From Defluviicoccus sp. (GTDB lineage: Bacteria > Pseudomonadota > Alphaproteobacteria > Rhodospirillales > Defluviicoccaceae), in NCBI GenBank assembly GCA_029624735.1, contig JARSSM010000011.1, positions 339,528 through 403,527 of the forward strand: a stretch of 64,000 nucleotides of DNA, given 5' to 3'. The position numbers and the translations under genes are program-made. Of the stretch, positions 37,150-48,854 are shown piece after piece (within the stretch, counting starts at the first letter, position 1; each line of letters opens with the position of its first letter). A model generated the notes under the pieces. The model saw only the letters and a list, made by a program, of their open reading frames with translations, searched no databases and was not told the DNA's origin.

Positions 37150-38583
37150 ATGACCGCTCAGTTTCCGATTGATGATAGCGTCCTCGCCAACACCGGCTTC
37201 AATGCTTCCGCGATCCGCCCGATGCTCGAAGACGTGCTCGCCAGAGCCGATGATGGCGAGCTGTTCATCGAAGCGCGTCAGTCGGAGTCATTCGTTCTCG
37301 ATGATGGCCGCTTGAAGAGCGCCAGTTTCGACAGCGCCACCGGGTTCGGCCTGCGGGCCGTCGCTGGCGAGGCGGTTGCGTATGCCCATGCGACCGAGCT
37401 CACGCCGGCAGCGCTGGCGCGCGCAGCAGCGGCCGTGCGCGCCGTGAGCGCCGGACATGCCGGTTCCCTCGATGTTGCGCCGCGGCGGACCAACCGCACT
37501 CTCTATGGCAGCGAGAATCCGCTGGAGGGCATCGACGTCACGACGAAGCTCGACACTCTGGCGGCCATCGACGCCTACGCGCGGAGCCAAGATGCGCGCG
37601 TTCGCCAGGTGACGGCCTCGCTCCTGGCGTCATGGCAGGCTGTGCGCATCTTGAGGCCCGGTGGCGTCGAGGTGAGCGACATCCGGCCGCTGGTGCGCTT
37701 GAATGTCAGCATCATGGTCGAGCACGCCGGCCGTCGGGAGACAGGTTCTTATGGCCTCGGTGCCCGCACCGGCTGGGAGGCGTATCTGAAGGAAGAGGCC
37801 TGGCGCGGCGCAGTCGATGAAGCCCTGCGTCAGGCCCTTGTCAACATCGCCGCCGTCGATGCGCCGGCCGGCGAGATGACGGTGGTCCTCGGCCCCGGCT
37901 GGCCCGGCATTCTCCTGCACGAGGCAATCGGCCACGGCCTCGAGGGCGACTTCAACCGCAAGAAGACTTCGGCGTTTGCCGGCCTCGTCGGCCAGCGCGT
38001 CGCCTCACCCGGCGTAACGGTGGTTGATGATGGCACGCTCCGCCAGCGCCGCGGATCGCTGATCGTCGATGACGAGGGAACACCGTCGTCGCGCACCGTT
38101 CTGATCGAGAACGGGATCCTCAAGGGCTTCCTGCAGGACCGCTTGAACGCGCGCTTGATGGCAGCGGAACCGACCGGCAATGGCCGCCGGCAAAGCTACG
38201 CGCATAAACCGATGCCGCGGATGACCAACACGCTCATGCTGGCCGGCGACCGGGCGCCGGAGGAGATCATCGCCTCGGTCGACAACGGCCTCTACGCAGT
38301 GAACTTTGGCGGCGGTCAGGTCGATATCACGTCGGGCAAGTTCGTCTTCAGCTGCACGGAGGCATACCGGATCGAGGGCGGCCGCATCGGCGCGCCCGTA
38401 AAAGGGGCAACCCTGATTGGCAACGGCCCCGACGTACTGACGCGGGTCAGCCTGATCGGCAATGACCTGCGTCTCGACCCCGGCATCGGCACCTGCGGCA
38501 AGGATGGCCAGTCGGTGCCGGTCGGTGTCGGGCAACCGACGCTTCGCATTGACGGCCTCACGGTCGGCGGCACGGCGGCATGA
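37150..38583 (+). CDS. tldD: TldD metalloprotease, catalytic half of TldD/TldE
   Basis: A 477-residue protein with the zinc motif H257-E-A-I-G-H262 (LLHEAIGHGLEGDFNRK), followed by SLIVDDEGTPSSRTVLIENGIL, SYAHKPMPRMTNT and the cysteine-containing end FVFSCTEAYRIEGG. It pairs with PmbA/TldE to make the channel-like protease. An upstream in-frame extension from 37036 is unlikely; MTAQFPIDDSVL is the natural start. Convergent with gshA, 24 bp apart. Confidence 0.94.
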   Translation: MTAQFPIDDSVLANTGFNASAIRPMLEDVLARADDGELFIEARQSESFVLDDGRLKSASFDSATGFGLRAVAGEAVAYAHATELTPAALARAAAAVRAVSAGHAGSLDVAPRRTNRTLYGSENPLEGIDVTTKLDTLAAIDAYARSQDARVRQVTASLLASWQAVRILRPGGVEVSDIRPLVRLNVSIMVEHAGRRETGSYGLGARTGWEAYLKEEAWRGAVDEALRQALVNIAAVDAPAGEMTVVLGPGWPGILLHEAIGHGLEGDFNRKKTSAFAGLVGQRVASPGVTVVDDGTLRQRRGSLIVDDEGTPSSRTVLIENGILKGFLQDRLNARLMAAEPTGNGRRQSYAHKPMPRMTNTLMLAGDRAPEEIIASVDNGLYAVNFGGGQVDITSGKFVFSCTEAYRIEGGRIGAPVKGATLIGNGPDVLTRVSLIGNDLRLDPGIGTCGKDGQSVPVGVGQPTLRIDGLTVGGTAA

Positions 38584-38607
38584 AGGAATTGAGGTGCTGC
38601 GCCGCCG

Positions 38608-39978
38608 TCAGTACGCATACTCGCGAAAGACAGGATCGACCCTTCCATCCCAGCGCCGCTCGAAAGCTGCCAGCAGTTCTTCTGCCGGCGACAGGGCGCT
38701 TTCGGCGATGCGGAACAAGGGATTGAGATAGCGGGTCTCGTCGCGGCCGAGGCCATCGCCGCGATTGCGCCAGCGCAGCCCTTGATCCGCAATCGCCAAC
38801 ATCGCGAGCGCAACATCCTTCACCGTGCCGCGGCGGAACGGTGTCTTCAGCGCCTGCAAAGGCACTTCCGCGCGCAGCGCCACGATCTCGGCGAGACTCC
38901 AATCGGCGATCAGATCGGCCGCGGCCGCGCGCGCGGTGTCGTCGTAGAGCAGCCCGACCCACAATGCCGGCAGGGCGCACAAGCGGTTCCACGGGCCTGC
39001 GTCGGCGCCACGCATTTCGAGAAACCGTTTCAGGCGTACCTCTGGAAAGGCCGTGGTCAGATGATCTGCCCAGTCGGCACGCGTCGGCCGCTCGCCGGGC
39101 AGGCCTGGCAGCCGGCCGGCCATGAAGTCGCGGAATGACTGTCCGGCGACATCGATGTAGCGTCCGTCGCGGTAGACGAAATACATCGGCACATCGAGCA
39201 TGTAGTCGACATAGCGCTCGAAGCCAAAGCCGGCGTCGAATACGAACGGCAGCATGCCGCAGCGGTCCGGATCGGTGTCGGTCCAGATGTGGCTGCGGTA
39301 GCTCAGGTAGCCATTGGGTGTGCCGTTCCGAAACGGCGAGTTGGCAAACAGTGCGGTTGCGACCGGCTGCAGCGCCAACCCGATTCGAAACATCTGCACC
39401 ATGGTCGCTTCGGAATCAAAGTCGAGATTGACCTGCACCGTGCAGGTCGCCTGCATCATTTCAAGGCCGAGCCTTCCCCGCTTTGGCATGTAGGCGCGCA
39501 TGATGCGATAGCGCCCCTTTGGCATCCACGGCAGACTTTCGACTGGCCATTTCGGCTGATAGCCGAGGCCGAGCAGGCCAAACCCCAGCTCGGCGCCAAG
39601 CTTCTTGACCTGATCAAGGTGTTGGTCGATTTCGGCGCAGGTCTGGTGCAGGTTCTCGAGCGGCGCTCCCGACAACTCGAGCTGCCCGCCCGGCTCAAGC
39701 GTGATCGAAGCTCCCTTGTCATCGGCAAGCGCGATCGGGTTTCCAGCTTCAAGGATTGGCCGCCAGCCAAACCGCGTCAGCCCTTCCAGAACGGCGCGGA
39801 TGCCGGCCGGACCCTCGTAGGCGAGCGGACGGAGATCATTCAAGCGATAGACAAATTTCTCGTGCTCGGTGCCGATGCGCCAATGCACCGCCTGTTTGCA
39901 GCCGGCGGCGAGATCGTCGACCAGATCCTGACGCGTCAAAGGCTCTTGCGTGACCGACCCGGCATCGGTGCGTCCCAT
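38608..39978 (-). CDS. gshA: Glutamate-cysteine ligase, plant/alphaproteobacterial type
   Basis: A 456-residue enzyme for the first step of glutathione synthesis. The family features are [70 protein letters not shown] and [21 protein letters not shown]. The start MGRTDAGS has GGGAG upstream. Same strand as rsmE, 50 bp apart, probably one operon. Confidence 0.94.
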   Translation of the reverse strand: MGRTDAGSVTQEPLTRQDLVDDLAAGCKQAVHWRIGTEHEKFVYRLNDLRPLAYEGPAGIRAVLEGLTRFGWRPILEAGNPIALADDKGASITLEPGGQLELSGAPLENLHQTCAEIDQHLDQVKKLGAELGFGLLGLGYQPKWPVESLPWMPKGRYRIMRAYMPKRGRLGLEMMQATCTVQVNLDFDSEATMVQMFRIGLALQPVATALFANSPFRNGTPNGYLSYRSHIWTDTDPDRCGMLPFVFDAGFGFERYVDYMLDVPMYFVYRDGRYIDVAGQSFRDFMAGRLPGLPGERPTRADWADHLTTAFPEVRLKRFLEMRGADAGPWNRLCALPALWVGLLYDDTARAAAADLIADWSLAEIVALRAEVPLQALKTPFRRGTVKDVALAMLAIADQGLRWRNRGDGLGRDETRYLNPLFRIAESALSPAEELLAAFERRWDGRVDPVFREYAY

Positions 39979-40028
39979 CGCAAACTCCCGCGCTGGCCTG
40001 TTTTCCCGTCCTAACGGTCCATAAACCC

Positions 40029-40763
40029 TCACCAATCGCCGGCGAACGCTTGCCAGCAGGCCAGGGCCGCGATCGCCGCGGTGTCGGCACGCAACGTGCG
40101 CGGCCCCATGGCGACGGCGGTAACAAACGGCAGCGCTTCGAGCGCGTCAAGCTCCTCCGGTGCGAGGCCGCCTTCCGGACCGGTCAGGAGGCCCGGCGGT
40201 GGCAGCGCCCGTCCTGCCGCGCTCGGAATAACCGCCTTCAGGGAGCTGCCCCGGTCGCGGTCAAAGACCAGGAGCGTCTGTTCTGTCGCCCAACCCGCAA
40301 CGAGCGCGGCAAGCGGTACCGGCTCGGCGATCGTCGGCACGGTAAGTCGACCGCATTGCTCGGCCGCCTCGATCGCGTTGGCACGCAAGCGCTCCAGATT
40401 CAGCCGTTGGACCGCCGTGAAACGTGTCCAGACAGGCAGCAGCGCCGCCGCGCCAAGCTCGGTCGCTTTGATGACGATGAAATCGATCGCGTCCTTCTTG
40501 ACCGGGGCGAATGCGAGCGTGGGACCCGGCTCGGCGCAGGCGTGACGGCATTGCGCCTCGATCGTTATCGCGCAGTGCCCCCGCGCCGCATCCGCGATGC
40601 AGCCCAGCCACTCGCCGTCGGCGGCATTGAACAGCCGCAAGCGGGCACCGCACCCAAGGCGCATTACGGTCGTTACGTAGTGTGCTTGGCGGTCGTTAAG
40701 GGTGACGCATCCTCCGGCCTCAAGTCGCCCCTCGACAAAAAGCCGGACTTTTGCTTTGTCCAC
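40029..40763 (-). CDS. rsmE: 16S rRNA (uracil(1498)-N3)-methyltransferase
   Basis: A 244-residue SPOUT methyltransferase. It carries [63 protein letters not shown] and the C-terminal knot [20 protein letters not shown]. It methylates U1498 of 16S rRNA in the small subunit. The start is a GTG preceded by GGGAGG six to seven bases upstream; a much longer open frame is not supported. gshA follows; ubiA is divergent. Confidence 0.93.
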   Translation of the reverse strand: MDKAKVRLFVEGRLEAGGCVTLNDRQAHYVTTVMRLGCGARLRLFNAADGEWLGCIADAARGHCAITIEAQCRHACAEPGPTLAFAPVKKDAIDFIVIKATELGAAALLPVWTRFTAVQRLNLERLRANAIEAAEQCGRLTVPTIAEPVPLAALVAGWATEQTLLVFDRDRGSSLKAVIPSAAGRALPPPGLLTGPEGGLAPEELDALEALPFVTAVAMGPRTLRADTAAIAALACWQAFAGDW

Positions 40764-40878
40764 ACCCGTCCTCCCGCCGTTGCCGGCCAGCGCGTTGTTT
40801 CGTGGCGATGGTACGCGATTGACGCTGGCACAGGGGAGGCCCTCGCGCCGGATGCGCACGAGAAAGGCCAGACAAGCG

Positions 40879-41805
40879 ATGCAGATCCGCGAGCCGCCCC
40901 CCGCGAGCGACATCAAGCCCGGCGATTGGGTTGACCGCTTCCTGCCTCCAGGCATGCGCCCTTACGCACGCTTGGCCCGGCTGGACCGGCCGATCGGAAT
41001 CTGGCTCTTGATGTTTCCCTGTTGGTGGGGAACAGCACTCGCGTCGCCAACGTTTCCCAGCCCTTGGTTCCTCGTCCTGTTTGCGCTTGGCGCCACGGTC
41101 ATGCGCGCCGCCGGCTGCGTGATGAACGACATTGCCGACCGTGACTTTGATGCCCACGTCGCGCGCACCGCGAACCGCCCGATCGCAAGCGGTGTCATCA
41201 GCGTTCGCCAAGCCCTCGCCTTCATGGCCGCGCTATCGCTCGTGGGGCTCCTGGTGGTCATGCAATTCAACCCCTTCACGGTGCTGCTCGCCGCCGCATC
41301 GCTGATCCTGGTTGCGCTCTATCCCTTTGCCAAGCGGGTGACCGACTGGCCGCAGGCGGTTCTCGGCTTGACGTTCAACTGGGGCGCGCTTGTTGGCTGG
41401 TCGGCGGTAACCGGCGGACTCGATCTGCCCGCGCTGCTCCTTTATGCGGCCGGCTTCTTCTGGACGCTCGGCTACGACACGATTTACGCGCACCAGGACA
41501 AAGCGGACGACGCCGTTATTGGCGTTCGATCCACAGCGCTGCGCTTTGGCAACAGGACCCGTTTGTGGCTCACAGGCTTCTATAGTGTCGCCACGCTGCT
41601 CCTCGCTGCCGCCGGCGGATCCGCCGGCGGGCTGGGTTGGCCTTTTGCCGCCGGCGTCGTCGCCGTGGCAGTCCATTTCGCTTGGCAAACGGCAACGCTC
41701 GACATCGAGGACGCGAAGGGCTGCCTTGATCGCTTTCGTGCCAACCGCCACGTCGGTTCGATTGTTTTCATCGCTATCGTTGCAGGCCGTCTTGTGAACG
41801 GTTGA
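40879..41805 (+). CDS. ubiA: 4-hydroxybenzoate polyprenyltransferase
   Basis: A 308-residue membrane enzyme with about eight spans. The first aspartate-rich motif is NDIADRDFD, followed by RPIASGVIS; YPFAKRVTDWPQAVLGL and the second motif YDTIYAHQDKADD complete the UbiA signature. It attaches the isoprenoid tail in ubiquinone synthesis. An ATG nine codons upstream is an alternative start. Followed by about 290 bp without a recognisable gene. Confidence 0.93.
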   Translation: MQIREPPPASDIKPGDWVDRFLPPGMRPYARLARLDRPIGIWLLMFPCWWGTALASPTFPSPWFLVLFALGATVMRAAGCVMNDIADRDFDAHVARTANRPIASGVISVRQALAFMAALSLVGLLVVMQFNPFTVLLAAASLILVALYPFAKRVTDWPQAVLGLTFNWGALVGWSAVTGGLDLPALLLYAAGFFWTLGYDTIYAHQDKADDAVIGVRSTALRFGNRTRLWLTGFYSVATLLLAAAGGSAGGLGWPFAAGVVAVAVHFAWQTATLDIEDAKGCLDRFRANRHVGSIVFIAIVAGRLVNG

Positions 41806-42096
41806 AAGTTCTCTGGACGGGCGCTCGTTTTTGCCTCCACAGCCTCGCAACTTCTCCGACTGGGGGTATTGCAGCGGCGTCCTGCTCTCTAGAGTGCCCT
41901 ATTGGACCCAGGCGCCACAATCTTCTGTCGCTGCGGCGCACGTGGGGTGAAGCGTTCCGTTCGCGCCGACGCAATGTCGGCAAGGCCGAAGCGCAAGGGA
42001 GTGGCGGCGGTGCAGAAAGCCGCGATGTGAAGGCCACCGGGAGGGTGGCGCGCGCGCTGCTGTGCAGCCGGGTTCATGAGGGGACGGTTCTAAGAC

Positions 42097-43614
42097 ATGC
42101 TCTATGGTCGATCGCGTCCCCTCGTCTTGGATCTTCTGCTTCTCGTTCGCCGCACGTGGGGCATCATCATCCTGTCGGTCGCAATTGGTCTCGCGATCGC
42201 ACTGATTACTAGCGCTGCGCGACAGCCGGTCTTTGAGACCTCCGCAGCCGTGCTGCTCCAGCTCGGACGCAGTGCTGGCAGCGCTTCCGGAACGGACACC
42301 CGCGAGACAGCCCCCCTCCTTGCGCAGGCCATCAAGACGGAAATTGAGATCCTCAACAGCCGCGATCTGAAACAGCAGGTGATCGAACGGCTCGGAGTCG
42401 AAACGATCTACCCGAGCGCGACGCCGGCAAGCGGGTGGCGGGATGCTGCCGATTGGATCAAGGGACTGACGACTCAGCCTCCCGACACCGGCCGGATCCC
42501 GGCGGTTCCGTCTCTCGATGGCACGCCCGACGACGTGCGAGCAGCCGACGACGCCGCTCCCAGCGATGCGCCGGGAACAGAAGCAGAAGGCGCGCTCGCG
42601 CGTATTCAGGAGGCGCTGACAGTGGAAAGCGCCGCCGACAGCGCGGTCATTCACTTGCGCTTCGAGCACCCCGATCGGGAAGTCGGGGTTCGGGTGCTTG
42701 AGAGCCTGATCGATGCCTATATCGCCAAGCGTGCTGGCATCCATGCCACCCCCCTTGCGCCCGGCTTTGTGGATCGGCTTCAGCAGTACCGCGAACGACT
42801 GATCGCGGCCGAGGATGCGCTCGACACCTTTCGACAAACCAACGACGTCTTCGATGTCGAAGAGCAGACGCGCCTGCTCCTGGCGAAAAGCGTCGATCTT
42901 GAGTTCCAGATCAGGGAGACGGCAACCCGACTTCGCGAGATGGAAGACAGCATGGCGATTGTCGCCAACCCGGCGGTCTCACTCTCCTCGCTGGCACCGT
43001 TCTTCTCCGACAGCGAGATCGAGGAAGCGCAGCGCGCCAATCAGGAACGGATCCGACTGCGCGTCCGCGAGGCGGAACTGTTGCGCAAGAACGTGCGCGA
43101 TGGGAAAAAGCAAAAGGAACTCAGCGCGGATATCAAGCGTCTCAACACGTATTTCGAGGAGCAGCGGGACAACGGCCGCAAGCGTCTTGCACTTGAACAG
43201 AAGGCGCTTGCAGCACGCAAAGCGGCGCTGGAGGCGGATCTTGTTGCGGCACGCGCGGACATCCGCCGCATCAACCGCCTAAGCCGCCCGTTCAAGGAGT
43301 TGCGCCAAGCGGCCGACCGGCAGGAAGCCGAGTACAATGCCTATGCCGACCGGATCGAGACCGGCGGCCGAGCCGACAGCCTGGAAGCCGGCGGCGACCG
43401 CGTGCGCATCATCGAGGAGCCAATGGCCGCCAGCCGGCCCAGTGGGATGCTGCTGTCCATGCGCCTCGTTCTCGCTGGCGTTCTTGGCCTCATTGCCGGG
43501 CTTGCGCTTGCCGTCGTGGTGGAGGCATGTCGCGTACCGCTGGCAACGCCTGAGAGCGTTAACGAGCGGCTGGGTCTGCCGGTCCTGGCCCGTATTCCAA
43601 ATGGTTCGCGGTAG
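42097..43614 (+). CDS. Wzz/GumC-type polysaccharide chain-length protein
   Basis: A 505-residue inner-membrane protein. Spans lie near residues 20-38 (IIILSVAIGLAIALIT) and 447-467 (LVLAGVLGLIAGLALAVV), on either side of a large periplasmic part with long coiled coils (residues about 225-410). FETSAAVLLQLG and TEIEILNSRDLKQQVIERL are typical of the GumC/Wzz family. It probably sets chain length or export of an exopolysaccharide. A Pro/Asp-rich loop at about 135-175 is unusual. The ATPase gene follows 16 bp later. Confidence 0.82.
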   Translation: MLYGRSRPLVLDLLLLVRRTWGIIILSVAIGLAIALITSAARQPVFETSAAVLLQLGRSAGSASGTDTRETAPLLAQAIKTEIEILNSRDLKQQVIERLGVETIYPSATPASGWRDAADWIKGLTTQPPDTGRIPAVPSLDGTPDDVRAADDAAPSDAPGTEAEGALARIQEALTVESAADSAVIHLRFEHPDREVGVRVLESLIDAYIAKRAGIHATPLAPGFVDRLQQYRERLIAAEDALDTFRQTNDVFDVEEQTRLLLAKSVDLEFQIRETATRLREMEDSMAIVANPAVSLSSLAPFFSDSEIEEAQRANQERIRLRVREAELLRKNVRDGKKQKELSADIKRLNTYFEEQRDNGRKRLALEQKALAARKAALEADLVAARADIRRINRLSRPFKELRQAADRQEAEYNAYADRIETGGRADSLEAGGDRVRIIEEPMAASRPSGMLLSMRLVLAGVLGLIAGLALAVVVEACRVPLATPESVNERLGLPVLARIPNGSR

Positions 43615-43630
43615 TGGAGACGCAACAACC

Positions 43631-44605
43631 ATGACGACGCTTGCCACGCCTCTGTCCCGGCGCGGCGATAGACCGGGCGCAGGCAGCACCCGCGAAGTGG
43701 CACCGGCTGCGGCCGCGGGCGAGGACACACCCGCCCTTGCCGGGCGCGCTGGTGCAATTGAGCCTTGGAAGGGGCCCGGCAGCGGAGTCAGTCGCGTCAC
43801 GCAATCATCGCCTCCAAGTACTCCTGGCACCTCGCTCATTCCGCTGCCGGCACCGGAGCGCAGTCCGCGCAAGAACGCCCGTATTTCGCCGGTGCTGCTC
43901 GAACTCTATCGCTTGCTGCTGCAGCGGCTTGCTTGCCGCGAGGTTCCGACTGGCGGTGCCTTGTGCGACAGTACATTGGCGGATCGCGCAGGGCGGCAGG
44001 CGACCGATGCGTATCTTGGCCTGTTTGATTGCCTGACCCATCAGCTCTGCCGGCCGACGCCGCTGATCCAGTTCACCGGCGTCAAGGGTGGCGAAGGGAC
44101 CTCGACGCTCGCGCGCCGCTTCGCCGGCGTCGTCGCGGAGTTCGAGGACGCGAGCGTTCTCTCGATCGAACGGCAGACCGTCAATACCCCGGCGAAAGCA
44201 CAGGCCACCGGCGAGACGGCGCACTGGGCTGAAGCGATGACATCGGCTCTTGCGCTCGCGGATGTCGGAAACGCCGGTTTGTTTGCCTGCAGTTGGGAGA
44301 AAATCCTGGAGACGGCGGCCGGCATGCACGGGGGGGACCCAGTTCGCAACGGTGCCGCCTTGATCGACCTCCTGCGTCCCGCCTTCCGCATGGTGATCCT
44401 CGACGCCGGGCCGGTGATGCGCGCGCCGCAGAGCTTGAACATCTGCCGCTATGTCGATGCCGTCGTCCTGGTCATCGATGCACGGAAGACGACCGCCGAT
44501 GCTGCGGCCAGCGCCGTTGCCCGCATCCGCGCCTCCGGCGGCAATCTGCTTGGTACAATTCTCAACCGACAGTCACGGTCGGGCTTGTTCTTGCGGCGGA
44601 CTTAG
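43631..44605 (+). CDS. BY-kinase-like/MinD-like ATPase partner of the Wzz protein
   Basis: A 324-residue cytoplasmic protein. Residues 1-80 are low-complexity and Pro/Ala-rich. The P-loop is GVKGGEGTSTL (150-160), with Thr where the P-loop lysine is expected but an earlier Lys as in MinD-type loops. Walker B-like MVILDAGPVM follows, then YVDAVVLVIDARKT and LLGTILNRQ. No C-terminal tyrosine cluster is seen. In polysaccharide loci this fold regulates the Wzz protein. GxGTST P-loops occur in several alphaproteobacterial relatives, so ATP binding may be altered rather than lost. Its stop codon lies inside a palindromic element. Confidence 0.72.
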   Translation: MTTLATPLSRRGDRPGAGSTREVAPAAAAGEDTPALAGRAGAIEPWKGPGSGVSRVTQSSPPSTPGTSLIPLPAPERSPRKNARISPVLLELYRLLLQRLACREVPTGGALCDSTLADRAGRQATDAYLGLFDCLTHQLCRPTPLIQFTGVKGGEGTSTLARRFAGVVAEFEDASVLSIERQTVNTPAKAQATGETAHWAEAMTSALALADVGNAGLFACSWEKILETAAGMHGGDPVRNGAALIDLLRPAFRMVILDAGPVMRAPQSLNICRYVDAVVLVIDARKTTADAAASAVARIRASGGNLLGTILNRQSRSGLFLRRT

Positions 44606-44721
44606 TGCACTGGCACAAACAGAGCGCACATCCTGTTTGTGCCGAAAGTGCACGCGATTCAATATGTTGTGCAGCGACAACCTTGCTCGGGCGTGAATCG
44701 CCCGATTGGGTCGCTGCACTA
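44603..44721. repeat. 119-bp palindromic element at a convergent gene junction
   Basis: TAGTGCA (44603-44609) and TGCACTA (44715-44721) are terminal inverted repeats that supply the TAG stops of both genes. Inside are hairpin 1 with perfect 11-bp arms GGCACAAACAG (44612-44622) and CTGTTTGTGCC (44633-44643), flanked by GTGCAC on both sides, and hairpin 2 with arms GTGCAGCGAC (44669-44678) and GTCGCTGCAC (44710-44719) around an inner 7-bp stem TCGGGCG/CGCCCGA. No T tracts follow, so it is not a standard terminator. It may be a REP/MITE-like element or a bidirectional transcription stop. Confidence 0.75.
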
Positions 44722-46908
44722 GCCCCGATTGCGCGACCGCTGCCGGCGCGGCGGTCTTGGTTTGGTCGGCGCTAGCGCATGCTGCGTCCGGTTCGCCGCG
44801 CCGCGGGAACGATGCGCTTCCAACGCGAGCGAGGGCGCAACACCGGGGCGGTCGAGGCCGAGTTCGAGCGCCTCAAGCCGCCGGATCTCGTCGCGAAAGC
44901 GTGCCGCTTCCTCGAAATCGAGGTCAGCCGCCGCCATGCGCATCTTCTTCTCCAGATCTTCAAGCACCGACTTGAGATCCTTGCCGACCGCGTGCAGGCC
45001 AGCGGGGCCGGTATCGACGGTGACGTAGTCCTGCTCGTACACACTCTCCAGAACGTCGCTAATGCCCTTCTTGATGCTTTCCGGCGTGATACCGTGCGCC
45101 GCGTTGAAGGCGATCTGCTTTTCGCGACGGCGGCTGGTTTCCTCGATCGCCGCCGTGAGCGAGCCTGTCATGTGATCGGCGTAGAGCAGGACCCGCCCCT
45201 CGACGTTGCGCGCCGCCCGACCGATGGTCTGGATGAGTGACGTGCGCGAGCGCAGGTAACCTTCCTTGTCGGCGTCAAGGATCGCGACCAGGGCACATTC
45301 GGGGATATCAAGCCCCTCGCGCAAAAGGTTGATGCCGACCAGGATGTCGAAGGCACCCAGGCGCAGATCGCGAATGATCTCGATACGCTCCAAGGTATCG
45401 ACGTCGGAGTGCAGATAGCGCACCCGCATGCCCTGCTCGTGAAGGTATTCCGTCAGGTCCTCCGCCATGCGTTTGGTGAGCGTGGTGACCAACACCCGCT
45501 GGCCGCTCGCCGCAACCTGCTTGCAGGCGCCGATCAGGTCGTCGACCTGATTCTCGACCGGCCGAACAATGCACAACGGATCGGTCAGCCCGGTCGGGCG
45601 AACCACCTGCTCGACGATCACGCCGCCGACCCGCGCGAGTTCCCACGGCCCCGGCGTCGCCGAGACGAACACCGTCTGCGGCCGCATGGCTTCCCATTCC
45701 TCGAAGCGCAAGGGGCGGTTATCGACGCACGACGGGAGCCGGAAACCGTACGTGGCGAGCGTTGACTTGCGGTTATAGTCGCCGCGATACATGCCGCCCA
45801 GCTGCGGCACAGTGACGTGGCTCTCGTCGACGAACAACAGCGCATTCTCGGGCAAATACTCGAACAGCGTCGGCGGCGGCTCGCCCGGGTTGCGGCCAGT
45901 CAGGTAGCGCGAATAGTTCTCGATCCCGGCGCAGTGGCCGGTCGTCTCGAGCATCTCGACATCAAAGGTCGTGCGCTCCTGCAGGCGCTGCGCCTCCAAC
46001 AGCTTGCCCTCAGCGACAAAGGCATCGACGCTGGTCTTGAGCTCCGCCTTGATCCGCGGCACCGCCTGCTGCAGGGTCGGGCGCGGCGTGACGTAGTGGC
46101 TGTTCGGAAAGATGGTGACTTGGCTGAGCTGGGCCGTCTTCTCGCCGGTCAAGGGATCGATTTCGCTGATCGCCTCGATCTCGTCGCCGAACAGCGACAG
46201 CCGCCACGCACGATCCTCCAAGTGCGAAGGGAAAATGTCGATGATATCGCCCTGGGCGCGGAAGGCGCCGCGGGCAAAACCAAGATCGTTGCGCTTGTAT
46301 TGCAGCTCGACCAGACGGCCCATGAGCGCCTGGCGCTCGATGTTCATGCCGGCCGCGAGAGCGAGCGTCATCTCGCCGTAGGTTTCGACCGAACCTATGC
46401 CGTAGATGCAGGAGACTGAGGCAACAATGACGACGTCGTTGCGCTCCAACAGCGCCCGGGTGGCGGCGTGGCGCATGCGGTCGATCTGTTCGTTGATCGC
46501 CGAATCCTTCTCGATGTAGGTATCGGTGCGCGGAACGTACGCTTCCGGCTGGTAGTAATCGTAATAGGAGACGAAGTATTCGACCGCGTTGTCCGGAAAG
46601 AATCCCTTCATCTCGGCGTAGAGCTGGGCAGCCAGTATCTTGTTCGGCGCCAGGATTAGTGCCGGACGTTGCAAATTCTGGATCACGTTCGCCATGGTGA
46701 AGGTCTTGCCGGACCCGGTCACGCCCAGAAGCACCTGGTCACGATCGCCGTGCGCGATGCCTTCGGCAAGCTGAGCGATCGCTTGCGGCTGATCGCCGGC
46801 CGGCTGGTAGTTGGATGCCAGCCGGAACGCCCGCTCACGCGGCAGCGCCGGCCGCTTGGCCGGGCAGAAGAGGGGCGCGGGCGGGGGGAACGACGCTATG
46901 GCCTCCAT
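44719..46908 (-). CDS. uvrB: UvrABC excision nuclease subunit B
   Basis: A 729-residue DNA repair helicase-like protein. Walker A is [10 protein letters not shown] (62-71); the beta-hairpin is [32 protein letters not shown] is motif II and [10 protein letters not shown] is motif VI. The UvrC-binding UVR domain near the C-terminus is [25 protein letters not shown]. The start [10 protein letters not shown] has AGGGG upstream. The C-terminal tail is Arg/Pro-rich and ends in the shared palindromic element. Confidence 0.97.
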   Translation of the reverse strand: MEAIASFPPPAPLFCPAKRPALPRERAFRLASNYQPAGDQPQAIAQLAEGIAHGDRDQVLLGVTGSGKTFTMANVIQNLQRPALILAPNKILAAQLYAEMKGFFPDNAVEYFVSYYDYYQPEAYVPRTDTYIEKDSAINEQIDRMRHAATRALLERNDVVIVASVSCIYGIGSVETYGEMTLALAAGMNIERQALMGRLVELQYKRNDLGFARGAFRAQGDIIDIFPSHLEDRAWRLSLFGDEIEAISEIDPLTGEKTAQLSQVTIFPNSHYVTPRPTLQQAVPRIKAELKTSVDAFVAEGKLLEAQRLQERTTFDVEMLETTGHCAGIENYSRYLTGRNPGEPPPTLFEYLPENALLFVDESHVTVPQLGGMYRGDYNRKSTLATYGFRLPSCVDNRPLRFEEWEAMRPQTVFVSATPGPWELARVGGVIVEQVVRPTGLTDPLCIVRPVENQVDDLIGACKQVAASGQRVLVTTLTKRMAEDLTEYLHEQGMRVRYLHSDVDTLERIEIIRDLRLGAFDILVGINLLREGLDIPECALVAILDADKEGYLRSRTSLIQTIGRAARNVEGRVLLYADHMTGSLTAAIEETSRRREKQIAFNAAHGITPESIKKGISDVLESVYEQDYVTVDTGPAGLHAVGKDLKSVLEDLEKKMRMAAADLDFEEAARFRDEIRRLEALELGLDRPGVAPSLALEAHRSRGAANRTQHALAPTKPRPPRRQRSRNRG

Positions 46909-46969
46909 GCCCCTGTTATAGGTCGCGACAAGCGGCTGTGCCAGCGGAGCAGCCGCCAACGCCCGCCCG

Positions 46970-47301
46970 CTACCCTGCCTGCAGCGCCGTCATGACGAAC
47001 ACGACATAGACAGCGAGCAGCATGCCGCCGCGCCAGCGACCGACGATACCGGAGCGGCGCGGATAGCTGAGGGCGACTGTCGCCACGCCAAGGACGAGGG
47101 CTGGTGCCGCCTGCAGCAACGGGACCGAGATCGGCGTGATTGCTGCAGTCGTGCCTACGATCATGAGGCCGTTGAAAATGTTGCTGCCGAGCACCGTGCC
47201 TGCCCGACAGCCCCCCTGACGAACAGCTCACCACCAACGGCGGCGCAGACGAGCCCGGCGGCAAGGATGAGATAGGCGTTCGCCACGGTCGGATCCCTCA
47301 T
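46970..47301 (-). pseudogene. Remnant of a Na+/Ca2+ (CaCA, YrbG-like) antiporter
   Basis: The minus strand starts MRDPTVANAYLILAAGLV, continues GGELFVRGAVGQAR as in the first helix of CaCA antiporters, then breaks. The next recognised family sequence, TVLGSNIFNGLMIVGTTAAITP, is in another frame and is followed by one helix ([19 protein letters not shown]). The conserved G-x-S-x-P-E core and most helices of the ~300-residue family are absent. The sequence fits an internal deletion plus frameshift near 47200-47225. No functional protein is expected. Confidence 0.75.
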
Positions 47302-47410
47302 GCGCGACGGTTTCGCCAGCGACTCTAGCCGGCATGGCGCAGCGGGCAATCGGGTTACGCCTTGTTTGCTGCCGATGCCTCCTGTTGCCTCCGCCGCCGA
47401 GACGAAATAG

Positions 47411-48664
<1,254 letters not shown>

Positions 48665-48854
48665 ACGGAGGAGCGTCCGGAAGAGACAAGCGCTCGCCAC
48701 CGTGGCGCGCTTGGAATGGCGCGGTTTCCCCTTGTGAAGCAAACGGACGGCCGGCTAGTGTCTGTCACGGGAATTTCTTAATGAGACCCGGGCGAGTCCT
48801 CAACTGTTTGCAAGCATGCCATAAAGAGCAGGTTTCCGGGAGGATCTGGTAAGC

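Noticed and set aside
44605..44653. Ordinary intrinsic terminator after the Wzz-partner ATPase
   Set aside because: The stem is strong but has no following T tract on either strand; described instead as part of a palindromic element.
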